Assembly (NCBI RefSeq): GCF_000293865.2 | Contig: NZ_ALKN02000001.1 | Coordinates: forward strand, 124,001-188,000 | DNA from: Limnohabitans sp. Rim28 | GTDB lineage: Bacteria; Pseudomonadota; Gammaproteobacteria; Burkholderiales; Burkholderiaceae_C | DNA length: 64,000 nt | Direction: 5' to 3' | Program-made: the position numbers and the translations under genes | The notes under the pieces: model-generated | Database searches by the model: none | What the model saw: only the letters and a program-made list of their open reading frames with translations | What the model was told of the DNA's origin: nothing | In this document: piece after piece, positions 11,409 to 21,987 of the stretch | How the letters are laid out: the number at the start of each line of letters is the position of its first letter | Position numbering within the stretch: position 1 is the first letter of the stretch

Positions 11409-12812
11409 TTAGTGCCGGTTGGACGCTTGGAAGTCCCGCCACAGACGGTCAACCAGTTCACGCATGCCTTGGTCCTGTGGGATTGAGTAAAGCCCGAGCA
11501 AATGGCCCAAGCATTCACGCACATCTGCCCCACCGTTTTCTGTCAAATCAAATGCTTTTTGCAAATCACGCTCTGCTTTAGATGAATGGCCAAGCAGTTG
11601 ATGGACATAGGCTCTGATGGCAATGGCAATGCCGTTCGAAGGCGATGAGCCTAACTTGCCACCATCTTCGAGTGCCACCAATACATCGTTATCGTGATAC
11701 TGAAAATTTTCGTCTCTATGAGCCATACGCTTTGCAATGAGCAAGCGCAAAACGCAAGCAGAGATTGTTGCAGACCAAAACACCTTGGAGGGGAATTCGC
11801 CCGAGTTGATTTGATGAGGGCCTACTACTCGTTCAGCTTGCTCGTAGAAACGGATTGCTTCTCTTAGTTTTCCATCTTGCGTGTGAGAATCAGCAAGCTC
11901 ATGCACGTAGATTGGCGCGAGCGAAGGTGGGTAACCCATATATTCATTGGCGCTTAACCCGTACCCTTTACCGTAACAAGCCCTGTGACTGATCGAAAGC
12001 CCAATACGTATCTCTATATATCGATAATTTATTGTCTGGAAGCACTTAATGTCGGCAAGGTTCCAGTAGTCCCAGGCATCTGCATATCGCTTGGCTTCAA
12101 ACGCCTCACGTGCTTTTGAACTCAACGTCTCAAACTCAGGGTCCGCAGTGTCTGGAGGAAGCAGCGCGCCGGGAGCTGCTGCAATGCGTTTTTCATTTGT
12201 ATAAAAATTTTTTATCGCTGCAAAAATATAAGCGTGGTCATAGCCCAGTTTCTGTTGAATTGCGAACAGGGCTTGGGCTTCTTGACTGGCGTAATCCTTG
12301 ACAGCATCGATATGCCCTTTGGCTAGATCTTCAAGCACCTGAATTTTTTCTTGTAAGTCAGTACTGTGCTTTTCAAACCAACTTTTAGCAAAGGATGCGG
12401 CTTGCCCTTGTGCAGCTTTAATGGCATCCGATTTCGCGTTTTTGTAAGCAAAAAACCCTGCCAATGCCACAACTAACGTGATCAGCAAGCCCAGCACGCC
12501 TGCAACGATTCCGAATTGATCAACGGAGCGTGAGACTTGACTCAATTGATCGTCAATCCGCTTGTCCAAGGCCTCTGCCTTGGCTTTCCAGATCTCAGCT
12601 TCTTTTTGCTGCGCCTCTTTCAGTGCATCCAGCTTGATTTGCTGAAGGTCTTTGTAGGCGCTCAGTTCAGCTTGGCTGGCCTGCGAGGGCGCGTTGGCGG
12701 CAAAGCCACTCAGGCTCAGCAGCAGACCCAAGACAAGCCACAGGACCTGTTGGGCTAAGAGGTTTGCTTTGCGCTTGGACTGATCGGACAGACTTTGGGC
12801 ACGGTCAAACAT
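11409..12812 (-). CDS. Unknown membrane protein: signal-like helix, coiled coil, TM helix, TPR-like domain
   Basis: I do not recognise this 467-residue protein. A hydrophobic helix at about 23-38 could be a signal peptide or anchor, followed by a charged helical stretch at 48-97 that looks coiled coil, and a second hydrophobic helix at 101-123. The C-terminal two thirds are helical with pieces that resemble TPR units (AREAFEAKRYADAWDYWNLA, LREAIRFYEQAERVV, SSKAERDLQKAFDLTENGG). The likely topology is a membrane anchor with a large soluble helical domain. The gene looks richer in A and T than its neighbours and sits between guaB and guaA beside a toxin-antitoxin pair, both signs of acquisition. 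The start is the ATG at 12812, just after an inverted repeat. Confidence 0.75.
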   Translation of the reverse strand: MFDRAQSLSDQSKRKANLLAQQVLWLVLGLLLSLSGFAANAPSQASQAELSAYKDLQQIKLDALKEAQQKEAEIWKAKAEALDKRIDDQLSQVSRSVDQFGIVAGVLGLLITLVVALAGFFAYKNAKSDAIKAAQGQAASFAKSWFEKHSTDLQEKIQVLEDLAKGHIDAVKDYASQEAQALFAIQQKLGYDHAYIFAAIKNFYTNEKRIAAAPGALLPPDTADPEFETLSSKAREAFEAKRYADAWDYWNLADIKCFQTINYRYIEIRIGLSISHRACYGKGYGLSANEYMGYPPSLAPIYVHELADSHTQDGKLREAIRFYEQAERVVGPHQINSGEFPSKVFWSATISACVLRLLIAKRMAHRDENFQYHDNDVLVALEDGGKLGSSPSNGIAIAIRAYVHQLLGHSSKAERDLQKAFDLTENGGADVRECLGHLLGLYSIPQDQGMRELVDRLWRDFQASNRH

Positions 12813-12821
12813 GTAGAAATA

Positions 12822-12846
12822 GAACCCTATTTTGAAAATAGGATTC
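12822..12846. repeat. 25-base inverted repeat upstream of the unknown membrane protein gene
   Basis: Two 12-base arms around a single central base (12834), with one mismatch; the inner eight bases of each arm (CCTATTTT/AAAATAGG) match perfectly. It ends ten bases before the ATG at 12812 and lies 29 bases beyond the guaB stop. It has no T run, so it does not look like a terminator. The size and symmetry suit an operator for a dimeric repressor, but no regulator gene is adjacent. Confidence 0.6.
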
Positions 12847-12875
12847 CATTTTAGTTCTCTAAATAACCGTAAACA

Positions 12876-14468
<1,593 letters not shown>

Positions 14469-14492
14469 TCATTTGGGCTGTTGCTCGCCTGC

Positions 14493-15401
14493 TCAGGCGT
14501 TTTGGTAGTGCAGCACCTTGAGGGATTTTTCAGGGTCTATGTCGACAAAAGCCGCTGGGTTGGCCAGGCGCTCGACAAAACGCAAACTGGGTGCTGCCTC
14601 GGCCACTTGGGCATGCAAAAACGGTGTGTCCAGCTCGGGTGCGTTCAGGCAAAGCAACACATGGCCTTGTGGTTCCAGTAAATCCGGCAGGCGGCGGATC
14701 AGCTTGATGTAGTCCTTGCTGGCGACGAAGCTGCCTTTTTGGTAGCTGGGCGGGTCGATCACGATCACCCCGTAAGGGCCCATTTTGTTGATCTTGCCCC
14801 ACGTCTTGAAGATGTCGTGCCCCAAAAAACGGGCTTTGGGCGGCAAGTCATTGAGCCGATGGTTTTGTTGACCGATGGCCAAAGCGCCCTGACTCATGTC
14901 CAAGTTCACCACCTGCGCCGCACCACCCTGCAAGGCCACCACCGAAAACGCACAGGTGTAGGCAAACAAGTTGAGGATGTTTTCGTGTTGGGCGTGGCGC
15001 TTGAGCCATTCACGGCCATGGGCCATGTCCAGGAACAAGCCGTGGTTCTGCCCACGCATCACATGCACGACGTAACGGGCACCTTGCTCGGTCACCACAT
15101 GCGGCTCAGGCACACTGCCGGCCATGAGTCGGGTATCGGCTTCACCGGTCACCCTGCTCTGGAAGACCCAATTCATTGGCTGACCTGGGGCCAGCGTGTG
15201 CCAGCGGGCCTTCAGCGCGTTTTGGAAAGCGGCCAACTCCTCATCGGTCACCGGCTTGAAGCTGGTCAGCACCCAAACGGGTGCAAACCAATCCAGCGAC
15301 CATTGTTCACAGCCGGGAAACATGCCACCGCGTCCATGAAAAACACGCTGGGCGTCTTCGAGCAGGGGCATCTGGGCGATGGTGTTCAAAAGCGCTTGCA
15401 T
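14493..15401 (-). CDS. Class I SAM-dependent methyltransferase, RlmI/RlmK-like
   Basis: 302 residues with a Rossmann methyltransferase core: NLFAYTCAFSVVALQGGA for the SAM loop, NLDMSQGAL, and DPPSYQKGSF, the catalytic-type DPPS motif shared with RlmI/RlmK 23S rRNA cytosine/guanine methyltransferases. It lacks a long N-terminal PUA domain, so the exact base target cannot be assigned. It follows rnfH by eight bases and probably belongs to the ratA-rnfH transcript. The start is the ATG at 15401. Confidence 0.8.
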   Translation of the reverse strand: MQALLNTIAQMPLLEDAQRVFHGRGGMFPGCEQWSLDWFAPVWVLTSFKPVTDEELAAFQNALKARWHTLAPGQPMNWVFQSRVTGEADTRLMAGSVPEPHVVTEQGARYVVHVMRGQNHGLFLDMAHGREWLKRHAQHENILNLFAYTCAFSVVALQGGAAQVVNLDMSQGALAIGQQNHRLNDLPPKARFLGHDIFKTWGKINKMGPYGVIVIDPPSYQKGSFVASKDYIKLIRRLPDLLEPQGHVLLCLNAPELDTPFLHAQVAEAAPSLRFVERLANPAAFVDIDPEKSLKVLHYQNA

Positions 15402-15409
15402 GCAGGTTT

Positions 15410-15778
15410 TCAGTAACCGGCAGCAGAGCCGCTTTTGCGATTGGCAAACAGGCCCGTTCGCCCCTTACCCTGACGCTTGAATCGTTGACGCCTGGCCACT
15501 TTGGGATCGACTTTCAGGGGGCGGTACAGCTCAATGCGGTCATCGGCTTGCACAAGTTGGGTCCAAGGCACTTTTTGTCCCCATATGCCCGCTTGCTGAA
15601 ACTGCAACGCAGACAACGTGGTGGCATCCGCTGAGGGCTGGCTTGAGAGCCATTGGGCCACGGCCAGATCCAGCGCCACCTTGACGGTGCAGCCTTCAGG
15701 CACCCGCAAGCTTTGCTCGTGCACATGCCGAGGCTCCAGGCTCCAGCACAAGGTGATCTGAATCCTCGAATCAGCCAT
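15410..15778 (-). CDS. rnfH: RnfH family ubiquitin-like protein
   Basis: 122 residues with the beta-grasp RnfH pattern: VPEGCTVKVALDLA, VPWTQLVQADDRIELYRPLKVDPKVARRQR. The family often pairs with ratA, as here. Its ATG at 15778 overlaps the ratA stop by eight bases (ATGGCTGA), which suggests coupled translation. The C-terminal tail is basic. The role of RnfH is not settled; the link to the Rnf complex is by name only. Confidence 0.87.
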   Translation of the reverse strand: MADSRIQITLCWSLEPRHVHEQSLRVPEGCTVKVALDLAVAQWLSSQPSADATTLSALQFQQAGIWGQKVPWTQLVQADDRIELYRPLKVDPKVARRQRFKRQGKGRTGLFANRKSGSAAGY

Positions 15779-16211
15779 AAACCGATTCAGCGCGTTTGAC
15801 AAATGCATCGACCAAACTGGCCGCGATCTTGTCAAAGACCGGCCCGACCAGTGCTGCCAGGGTTTTGCTGGAAAAACCGTACTGCAGATCCAGCTCCACT
15901 TTGCAGGCGCGTTGTGACCCATCGCCCACAGGAGTGAATCGCCACATGCCGCTCAGGTTGGAGAACGGCCCTTTGAGCAGACTCATGCCGACCGATCGCC
16001 CTTCTTCGTGCGTGTTGCGGGTGGTGAAGGTTTGCTGAATACCGCCCAGGCTGATGCCCACCTCGGCCACCATGCCTTGGGCATCGGTTTCGAGCACGCT
16101 GGCACGGTCACACCAAGGCAAAAATTCAGGATAGCTCGCCACATCGGTCACGAGGCGAAACATTTCTTCTGGCGAGTACCAGATCAAAACGGACTTGTGG
16201 ATATTCTTCAT
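15771..16211 (-). CDS. ratA: RatA/COQ10-type START-like protein
   Basis: 146 residues with the polyketide-cyclase/START fold seen in RatA and Coq10: [23 protein letters not shown] at the N terminus and the long C-terminal helix [24 protein letters not shown]. RatA in E. coli was reported as a toxin that blocks 70S assembly, and Coq10 binds ubiquinone; the second role may be the general one. It is divergent from smpB across 94 bases, a conserved arrangement. The start is the ATG at 16211. Confidence 0.88.
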   Translation of the reverse strand: MKNIHKSVLIWYSPEEMFRLVTDVASYPEFLPWCDRASVLETDAQGMVAEVGISLGGIQQTFTTRNTHEEGRSVGMSLLKGPFSNLSGMWRFTPVGDGSQRACKVELDLQYGFSSKTLAALVGPVFDKIAASLVDAFVKRAESVYG

Positions 16212-16305
16212 ACAATGCAGCGATTGTAGTTTTAGGAGTGATCCTTTTGGGGATCGTCCAGCTGCACTCCCTTGCGAACGGCCGTGCCGTCCTTATCTGC
16301 TCCTC

Positions 16306-16800
16306 ATGGCCACCACCAAAAAGTCCCCCGCAGCCCCTGCTTTTGCCAAGATCGCCGAGAACAAAAAAGCGTCTTTCGACTATTTTTTTGAAGAACGCTA
16401 CGAGGCTGGGATGGTGCTGGAAGGCTGGGAAGTCAAGGCCATCCGTGAAGGCAAGGTGCAACTCACCGACGGGTATGTGGTCATTCGCAATGGCGAGTTG
16501 TTCATCATTGGCTGCTTGATCAACCCGCTCAAAACCGCATCAACGCACATCAATCCTGAAGCCGCACGCACACGCAAACTGCTGCTGAACAAAGAAGAGA
16601 TCAAGCGGCTGATCGGCAAAATCGAGCAAAAGGGCTACACCCTGGTGCCGATCAATTTGCACTGGAAAGCGGGCAAAGTGAAATGCGATATTGCCTTGGC
16701 CAAGGGCAAAGCGGAGCACGACAAACGTGACACCATCAAGGACCGTGAGGGCAAGCGCGAAGTGGAACGCGCCATGAAAAGCCGTCACCGGGACCGCTGA
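16306..16800 (+). CDS. smpB: SsrA-binding protein SmpB
   Basis: 164-residue protein that carries tmRNA to stalled ribosomes for trans-translation. It has the SmpB core ([36 protein letters not shown]) and the basic C-terminal tail ending KSRHRDR that enters the mRNA channel. The start at 16306 gives [20 protein letters not shown]; upstream in-frame sequence lacks homology. The tmRNA gene itself is not in the window. Confidence 0.96.
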   Translation: MATTKKSPAAPAFAKIAENKKASFDYFFEERYEAGMVLEGWEVKAIREGKVQLTDGYVVIRNGELFIIGCLINPLKTASTHINPEAARTRKLLLNKEEIKRLIGKIEQKGYTLVPINLHWKAGKVKCDIALAKGKAEHDKRDTIKDREGKREVERAMKSRHRDR

Positions 16801-16825
16801 GCCAGCCCGATCAGCTGGCAGACAT

Positions 16826-17908
16826 TCAGTTCAAATCGCGCAGCGGGTGTTGTTCCGCCGTCCATGGGCTGACAAAGAAGCGGGCCGCTTCCGCCCGATC
16901 CACCTCTTCAACCCGGTCAGGTTTCCACTGGGGCTTGTGGTCTTTGTCGACCGCCAAGGCCCGAATGCCTTCCACCGTTTCGCTGTCTTTGACAGCACGC
17001 AGGTGGAAACAATGGTGCACCATGTCACGCTCCATGCGCAGGTCATCGGCCAAGCTCATTTGACGGGCGCGGCGAATTTGCTCCAGCACCACATGCAGCA
17101 TCAAGGGCGAGCGGTGGCGCAAGACGTGTGCGGTTTTTTGACTCCATTCATCGGTGGCCGACTCCAGTTTGGCCAACATGTCGGCAATGCTGGGCAAACC
17201 AAACACGTCATCCATTTGCGGTTGCGGCGTCAGCTTTTCAGGCGCCATGGCACCCGCTTGGGCCAGCACCCAACGCTCCACCGATTCGGCGTTTTCAAAG
17301 GGGCTGGTGGTCAGGGTGTTCCAGATGGGCTCCAGCATGCCGCTGGGCAGTGCGATGTCGGCCAATTTGGCGGCCACGGCTTGCGGGCCGCTCAGCATCT
17401 GCCCCGTCAGGCCCAGGTATTCGCCCAGACGACCCGGGCAACGGCTCAGGAAATAACCGCCCCCCACATCCGGGAACAAACCAATGTGGGTTTCGGGCAT
17501 GGCCATCTTGGTGCGTTCGGTCACCACACGCACGCTGGCGCCTTGGCTGATGCCCATGCCGCCACCCATGACGATGCCATCCATGAAGGCGATGTAGGGC
17601 TTGCTGTAAGTGTGAATCAGGTGATTGAGGCGGTATTCTTCGGTGAAAAATTCGGCCAAGGCCGCATCGCTTGCGACTGCAGCTTGGTGGAAAAATCGGA
17701 TGTCACCACCAGCACAAAATGAGCCAAATGGACCCTCTTTGCCCATACCGCGCACGGCAACGGCCAAGACTTGGGGTTCGTTTTTCCAAGCCATCAAGGC
17801 ATCGGTGAGAAGACGCACCATCTCCAATGACAAGGCGTTCAGTGCCCTCGGGCGGTTCAGGGTGATGCAGCCAATGCGGCCTTCGATCTGTACGATGACA
17901 TCAGACAT
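16826..17908 (-). CDS. 3-hydroxyisobutyryl-CoA hydrolase/enoyl-CoA hydratase family protein
   Basis: 360 residues of the crotonase fold with the HIBYL-CoA hydrolase C-terminal extension. Landmarks are FCAGGDIRFF (oxyanion hole), GIVMGGGMGIS, and PETHIGLFPDVGGGYFLSR, whose Glu and Asp are the family's catalytic positions. It would hydrolyse 3-hydroxyisobutyryl-CoA in valine breakdown, though simple enoyl-CoA hydration cannot be excluded. Its ATG at 17908 overlaps the stop of the EamA transporter gene by eight bases. Confidence 0.85.
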   Translation of the reverse strand: MSDVIVQIEGRIGCITLNRPRALNALSLEMVRLLTDALMAWKNEPQVLAVAVRGMGKEGPFGSFCAGGDIRFFHQAAVASDAALAEFFTEEYRLNHLIHTYSKPYIAFMDGIVMGGGMGISQGASVRVVTERTKMAMPETHIGLFPDVGGGYFLSRCPGRLGEYLGLTGQMLSGPQAVAAKLADIALPSGMLEPIWNTLTTSPFENAESVERWVLAQAGAMAPEKLTPQPQMDDVFGLPSIADMLAKLESATDEWSQKTAHVLRHRSPLMLHVVLEQIRRARQMSLADDLRMERDMVHHCFHLRAVKDSETVEGIRALAVDKDHKPQWKPDRVEEVDRAEAARFFVSPWTAEQHPLRDLN

Positions 17909-18785
17909 TGTTTTGTTTCCAGCCTAACCATTGGTTCATGAGCAAAGCCCCCAAGACCAGGGACCCACCCAACAATACGCTCATTTGCGGGGCTTCGTTG
18001 GCACCCCACCAAGCCAATGCAATGCCAAAGACAATCTCGAGCAAACACAGCAATGAGGCTTCGGGCGCTTTGAGCACCCGCACACAAATGACCGAGAGTA
18101 CGCAAGGAATGGCCAATTGGAACAGGCCAAGGATGGCCAGCAGACCCACATCATGGGCCGATGCCTGGAAAGGCATGGCCAAGGGCAAGGTCAGTAAAGT
18201 GGAGAAGATGGCCCCTAACATCACCGATGGAACCAAGTCCAGGCTGTGTCCCTCGTTTTGGCTCTTTTGAGCCAATGTCCATTGAACGGCACCTGCAATA
18301 GGCACGCACAAGGCGACCAAAGAGCCGATCAGAAAGTTAGGGTCACCCAAACTCAGCTGTGTGCCGTACATCCAACTGATACCAAGGCCCGCTACCCAAA
18401 TCGCGATCCAAGTTCTCAAGGGCAAATGATGGCGCAAAAAAACTCGGGTGAAAAGCGCGGTCAGCAATGGGCCCACGGCCATCGTCACCAAAACATTGGC
18501 CACTGCCGTCAAGGTCAGGGCGACCATGAAGGCGGTGAACATGACGCTCCAGCACAGGCCAGAAAGCCAAAAGTAGCGGTTGCGCCAGGGCAACCGAGAC
18601 CACACGCCCCTGCCTTGCCACAACGGCAAGATGATCAACAGGGACACCACGGTAAAGAAGCTGCGCCAGAAGGTGACTTCGAAGCTACGGGCTTCTTCGA
18701 GGTACCGCGTGACCACACCGGCCATGGACCACAGGGCGGTGCAACCCACCATGGTCCAAACTGCCATGCCGTGTGTCATGCGCAC
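17901..18785 (-). CDS. DMT superfamily (EamA) transporter
   Basis: 294 residues with about ten hydrophobic helices arranged as two EamA repeats (first ending near VAGLGISWM, second from ALCVPIAGAVQWTL). Such proteins export small metabolites or amino acids; no substrate can be given. The frame opens at a GTG at 18785, and an ATG two codons on (18779) is an equally good start. It begins 13 bases after the typA stop and overlaps the acyl-CoA hydrolase by eight bases. Confidence 0.85.
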   Translation of the reverse strand: MRMTHGMAVWTMVGCTALWSMAGVVTRYLEEARSFEVTFWRSFFTVVSLLIILPLWQGRGVWSRLPWRNRYFWLSGLCWSVMFTAFMVALTLTAVANVLVTMAVGPLLTALFTRVFLRHHLPLRTWIAIWVAGLGISWMYGTQLSLGDPNFLIGSLVALCVPIAGAVQWTLAQKSQNEGHSLDLVPSVMLGAIFSTLLTLPLAMPFQASAHDVGLLAILGLFQLAIPCVLSVICVRVLKAPEASLLCLLEIVFGIALAWWGANEAPQMSVLLGGSLVLGALLMNQWLGWKQNNV

Positions 18786-18798
18786 AGTGGTTCACCCA

Positions 18799-20616
18799 TC
18801 ACTTGTTGCGCTTGCGGTCGCTTTCCTTCAGGAAGCGCTTGCGCAGACGCACGCTCTTGGGCGTGATTTCGACCAACTCGTCGTCCTCAATGAACTCGAC
18901 GCCGTATTCCAGGGTCAGGTCAATCGGGGGGGTGATCTTGATCGCGTCTTCCTTGCCGGACACGCGGAAGTTGGTCAGCTGCTTGGTGCGTGTGGCGTTG
19001 ACCACCAGATCATTGTCACGGCTGTGGATACCCACAATCATGCCTTCGTACACTGGATCGTTCGCCTTGACGAACATGCGGCCACGGTCGTCCAACTTGC
19101 CCAGGGCGTATGTGAAGATTTCACCGTCGTCCATTGAGATCAAAACCCCGTTCTTGCGGCCGCCGATATCGCCCTTGTGCAACTCGTAGCTGTCGAAGAT
19201 GTTGGAAATCAGGCCGGAACCACGGGTCAAGTTCAGGAATTCATTGGTGAACCCGATCAGGCCACGGGCTGGAATGCGGTATTCCAAACGCACACGACCA
19301 CGGCCATCGGGTTCCATATTGACCAGCTCACCCTTGCGCTCACCCAAGGCTTGCATCACGCCGCCTTGGTGGGTTTCTTCGATGTCGGCGGTGACCAACT
19401 CAATGGGCTCATGGCGCTCGCCATTCACATCGCGGAACACGACGCGCGGCTTGGAAACCGCCATCTCGTAGCCTTCGCGGCGCATGTTTTCAAGCAAGAT
19501 GGTCAGGTGCAATTCACCACGTCCCATGACTTCAAAGATACCTTCTTCATCGGTTTCTTTGACGCGCAACGCCACGTTGTGTTGCAGTTCTTTTTGCAAG
19601 CGGTCCCAAATTTGACGGCTGGTGACGAACTTGCCTTCACGACCCGCCAAGGGGCTGGTGTTCACGCAGAAGTTCATGGTCAAAGTGGGTTCGTCCACCT
19701 TCAGCATGGGCAGCGGTGCGGGGTTGGCCACATCGGTCACGGTCACGCCGATGTTCAAGTCGGCAATGCCGTTGATCAAGACGATGTCGCCAGGACCGGC
19801 TTCGGTCACTTGCACCCGGTCCAGACCCTGGAACTTGAGCACTTGGTTGATGCGGCCTTTGATGGCTTTGCCGTCCAGGCCTTCCATGACCACCACATCC
19901 ATTTGAGGTTTGATGGTGCCTTGGCTGATGCGGCCCACACCGATGCGACCCACGAACGTGGAGAAGTCGAGCGCAGAAATCTGCAACTGCAACGGCGCTG
20001 CGGGGTCACCTTGTTGAGGAGGAACGTGCTTGAGCACGGTGTTGAAAAGGGCCGACATGTCAGGGCCCCATTGCTCACCAGGCGCTCCCTCTTCCAACGA
20101 TGTCCAGCCGTTGATGCCGGAGGCGTACACGACAGGGAAATCCAGCTGTTCGTCGTTGGCACCGAGTTTGTCGAACAAATCAAAAGCGGCGTTGACCACT
20201 TTGTCGGGGTTGGCGCCAGGCTTGTCGACCTTGTTCACCACGACGATGGGCTTGAGGCCCAAGGCCAGGGCTTTTTTGGTCACGAAGCGGGTCTGAGGCA
20301 TCGGGCCTTCTTGCGCATCGATCAAAAGCACCACGCCATCGACCATGGACAAAGCACGTTCCACTTCGCCACCGAAGTCCGCGTGACCGGGCGTGTCGAC
20401 GATGTTGATGTGGGTGCCTTCCCAGCTCACGGCGCAGTTCTTGGCCAGAATGGTGATGCCGCGCTCGCGTTCGATGGCGTTGTTGTCCATCACGGTGTCC
20501 ACGATTTTTTCGTGGTCAGCGAAGGTGCCCGACTGGCGAAGCAGTTGGTCCACCATGGTGGTTTTGCCATGGTCAACGTGGGCGATGATGGCGATGTTGC
20601 GAATTTGCTTGGTCAT
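18799..20616 (-). CDS. typA: Ribosome-associated GTPase TypA/BipA
   Basis: 605 residues, normal for the family. G1 is AHVDHGKTT (residues 12-20), then [15 protein letters not shown] (G3) and NKVDKPGA (G4), followed by EF-G-like domains III and V and the TypA-specific C-terminal domain. TypA binds the 70S ribosome and helps 50S assembly and stress growth. The start is the ATG at 20616, 13 bases after truB. Confidence 0.97.
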   Translation of the reverse strand: MTKQIRNIAIIAHVDHGKTTMVDQLLRQSGTFADHEKIVDTVMDNNAIERERGITILAKNCAVSWEGTHINIVDTPGHADFGGEVERALSMVDGVVLLIDAQEGPMPQTRFVTKKALALGLKPIVVVNKVDKPGANPDKVVNAAFDLFDKLGANDEQLDFPVVYASGINGWTSLEEGAPGEQWGPDMSALFNTVLKHVPPQQGDPAAPLQLQISALDFSTFVGRIGVGRISQGTIKPQMDVVVMEGLDGKAIKGRINQVLKFQGLDRVQVTEAGPGDIVLINGIADLNIGVTVTDVANPAPLPMLKVDEPTLTMNFCVNTSPLAGREGKFVTSRQIWDRLQKELQHNVALRVKETDEEGIFEVMGRGELHLTILLENMRREGYEMAVSKPRVVFRDVNGERHEPIELVTADIEETHQGGVMQALGERKGELVNMEPDGRGRVRLEYRIPARGLIGFTNEFLNLTRGSGLISNIFDSYELHKGDIGGRKNGVLISMDDGEIFTYALGKLDDRGRMFVKANDPVYEGMIVGIHSRDNDLVVNATRTKQLTNFRVSGKEDAIKITPPIDLTLEYGVEFIEDDELVEITPKSVRLRKRFLKESDRKRNK

Positions 20617-20629
20617 GCTTTCTCTTCCT

Positions 20630-21610
20630 TTAAACCTGCTCGGCCAGCAACGGCTCGGTGGCAGGTGAACTTTCTAAAATCTGTTGAATTTCCATCGGGC
20701 TCAACAATCGACCCGGAATCAATTCGCCGCCATGCACAACTGCTGTTCCCAGCAAGGCACGAGGATGCTCTCCATACACCACGACTTGATCACAATCAAC
20801 CCAAGGGCCTTTTCTGCGCACCCCATTCAAAAAACGATCCGTACTGTCTTTGTCCAACTGCACCTCTGTAAAACCAGGCAGCAAGACATCGACCGGCTGC
20901 AACGCGGCCAAACGACTCACTTCATCCATGACTTCCAGTTGCGCCAATGACACACATTGGGCTTCTGCAAATGGCCCCGTGACCACGCGGCGCAAAGCGC
21001 TCAAGTGGCCACCACAACCCAAAGCTTCGGCGATGTCTTCGCCCAGCGTTCGGATGTAAGTGCCTTTGCTGCAACGCACACGCAAGCGCAAAAAAGGCGC
21101 ATCGCCTTGCAGTTGCATGTCCAGCAGGTCCAGATCATGGATCTCCACGTTGCGCGCTGCGCGCTCAACGGTTTCGCCCTCTCGGGCATATTCGTACAAG
21201 GCTTTGCCGTCCTTTTTCAAGGCACTGTGCATCGGAGGCACTTGGCTGATCGGTCCCATGAAGCGATCCAACACTTCGACCACCGTACCTGCTGAACATG
21301 ACACTTCTCGGACAGAGATCACATCGCCTTCGGCATCACCGGTGCTGGTTTTTAAACCCAGTCGCACCGTGGTTTCATAGGTCTTGTCAGCATCCAGATG
21401 CTGTTGACTGAATTTCGTGGCTGCACCAAAACACAAGGGTAAAACCCCTGTTGCCAAAGGATCGAGCGTGCCGGTGTGGCCGGCTTTTTCGGCCCGCAGC
21501 AACCACTTGGCTTTTTGCAAAGCTTGGTTACTGGAAAGACCCAGCGGCTTGTCGAGCAACAACACCCCATGCACAGGGCGCCGCTGCACCCTGGTGCGTG
21601 GCGTGTTCAT
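20630..21610 (-). CDS. truB: tRNA pseudouridine(55) synthase
   Basis: 326 residues. The catalytic Asp50 lies in AGHTGTLDPLATGVLP; GVLLLDKPLGLSSN is the N-terminal family motif and KGTYIRTLGEDI a second conserved block. It makes pseudouridine 55 in the T loop of tRNAs. It follows rbfA with two bases between stop and start, in the conserved rimP-nusA-infB-rbfA-truB order. Confidence 0.97.
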   Translation of the reverse strand: MNTPRTRVQRRPVHGVLLLDKPLGLSSNQALQKAKWLLRAEKAGHTGTLDPLATGVLPLCFGAATKFSQQHLDADKTYETTVRLGLKTSTGDAEGDVISVREVSCSAGTVVEVLDRFMGPISQVPPMHSALKKDGKALYEYAREGETVERAARNVEIHDLDLLDMQLQGDAPFLRLRVRCSKGTYIRTLGEDIAEALGCGGHLSALRRVVTGPFAEAQCVSLAQLEVMDEVSRLAALQPVDVLLPGFTEVQLDKDSTDRFLNGVRRKGPWVDCDQVVVYGEHPRALLGTAVVHGGELIPGRLLSPMEIQQILESSPATEPLLAEQV

Positions 21611-21612
21611 GC

Positions 21613-21987
21613 TCAGTCCTCCTGGGCGCGAGAGGACACGGCCTTGGCGATCAAGGCATTCATGTCGGATGCACGTTCGGTGGTGCGGTCAAACAAAAAA
21701 TGCAAGGTCGGCACGGTGTGGATGTGCAAACGCTTGAACAAGCCGTTGCGCAGAAACCCTGCAGCAGCATTCAGCCCTTCAGTCGCTTCTTCGGGATTGC
21801 CCGTCAAAACGCTGAAGTAAACCTTGGCGTGAGCGTAATCGGGCGTGACCTCGATCGCGTTGATGGTCACCATGCCCACACGCGGATCTTTCAGCTCGCG
21901 CGCAATCAACTCGGCCAGATCCCGCTGGATCTGGTCGGCCACGCGGAAACCGCGGTTGGGCACTGAGGACTGCTTTCTACGCACCAT
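21613..21987 (-). CDS. rbfA: 30S ribosome-binding factor RbfA
   Basis: 124 residues with the KH-like RbfA fold ([55 protein letters not shown]). It assists late maturation of 16S rRNA and cold-shock translation. The start abuts the infB stop without a gap, which suggests coupled translation. Confidence 0.96.
   Translation of the reverse strand: MVRRKQSSVPNRGFRVADQIQRDLAELIARELKDPRVGMVTINAIEVTPDYAHAKVYFSVLTGNPEEATEGLNAAAGFLRNGLFKRLHIHTVPTLHFLFDRTTERASDMNALIAKAVSSRAQED

Noticed and set aside
16217-16305. Possible tmRNA or other small RNA gene in the ratA/smpB gap
   Set aside because: The gap is too short for tmRNA and shows no tRNA-like ends.
19177-20871. Long open frame of 564 codons on the plus strand opposite typA
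   Set aside because: It mirrors typA codons on the other strand, has His/Val/Gln-rich sequence without any motif, and typA is certain.
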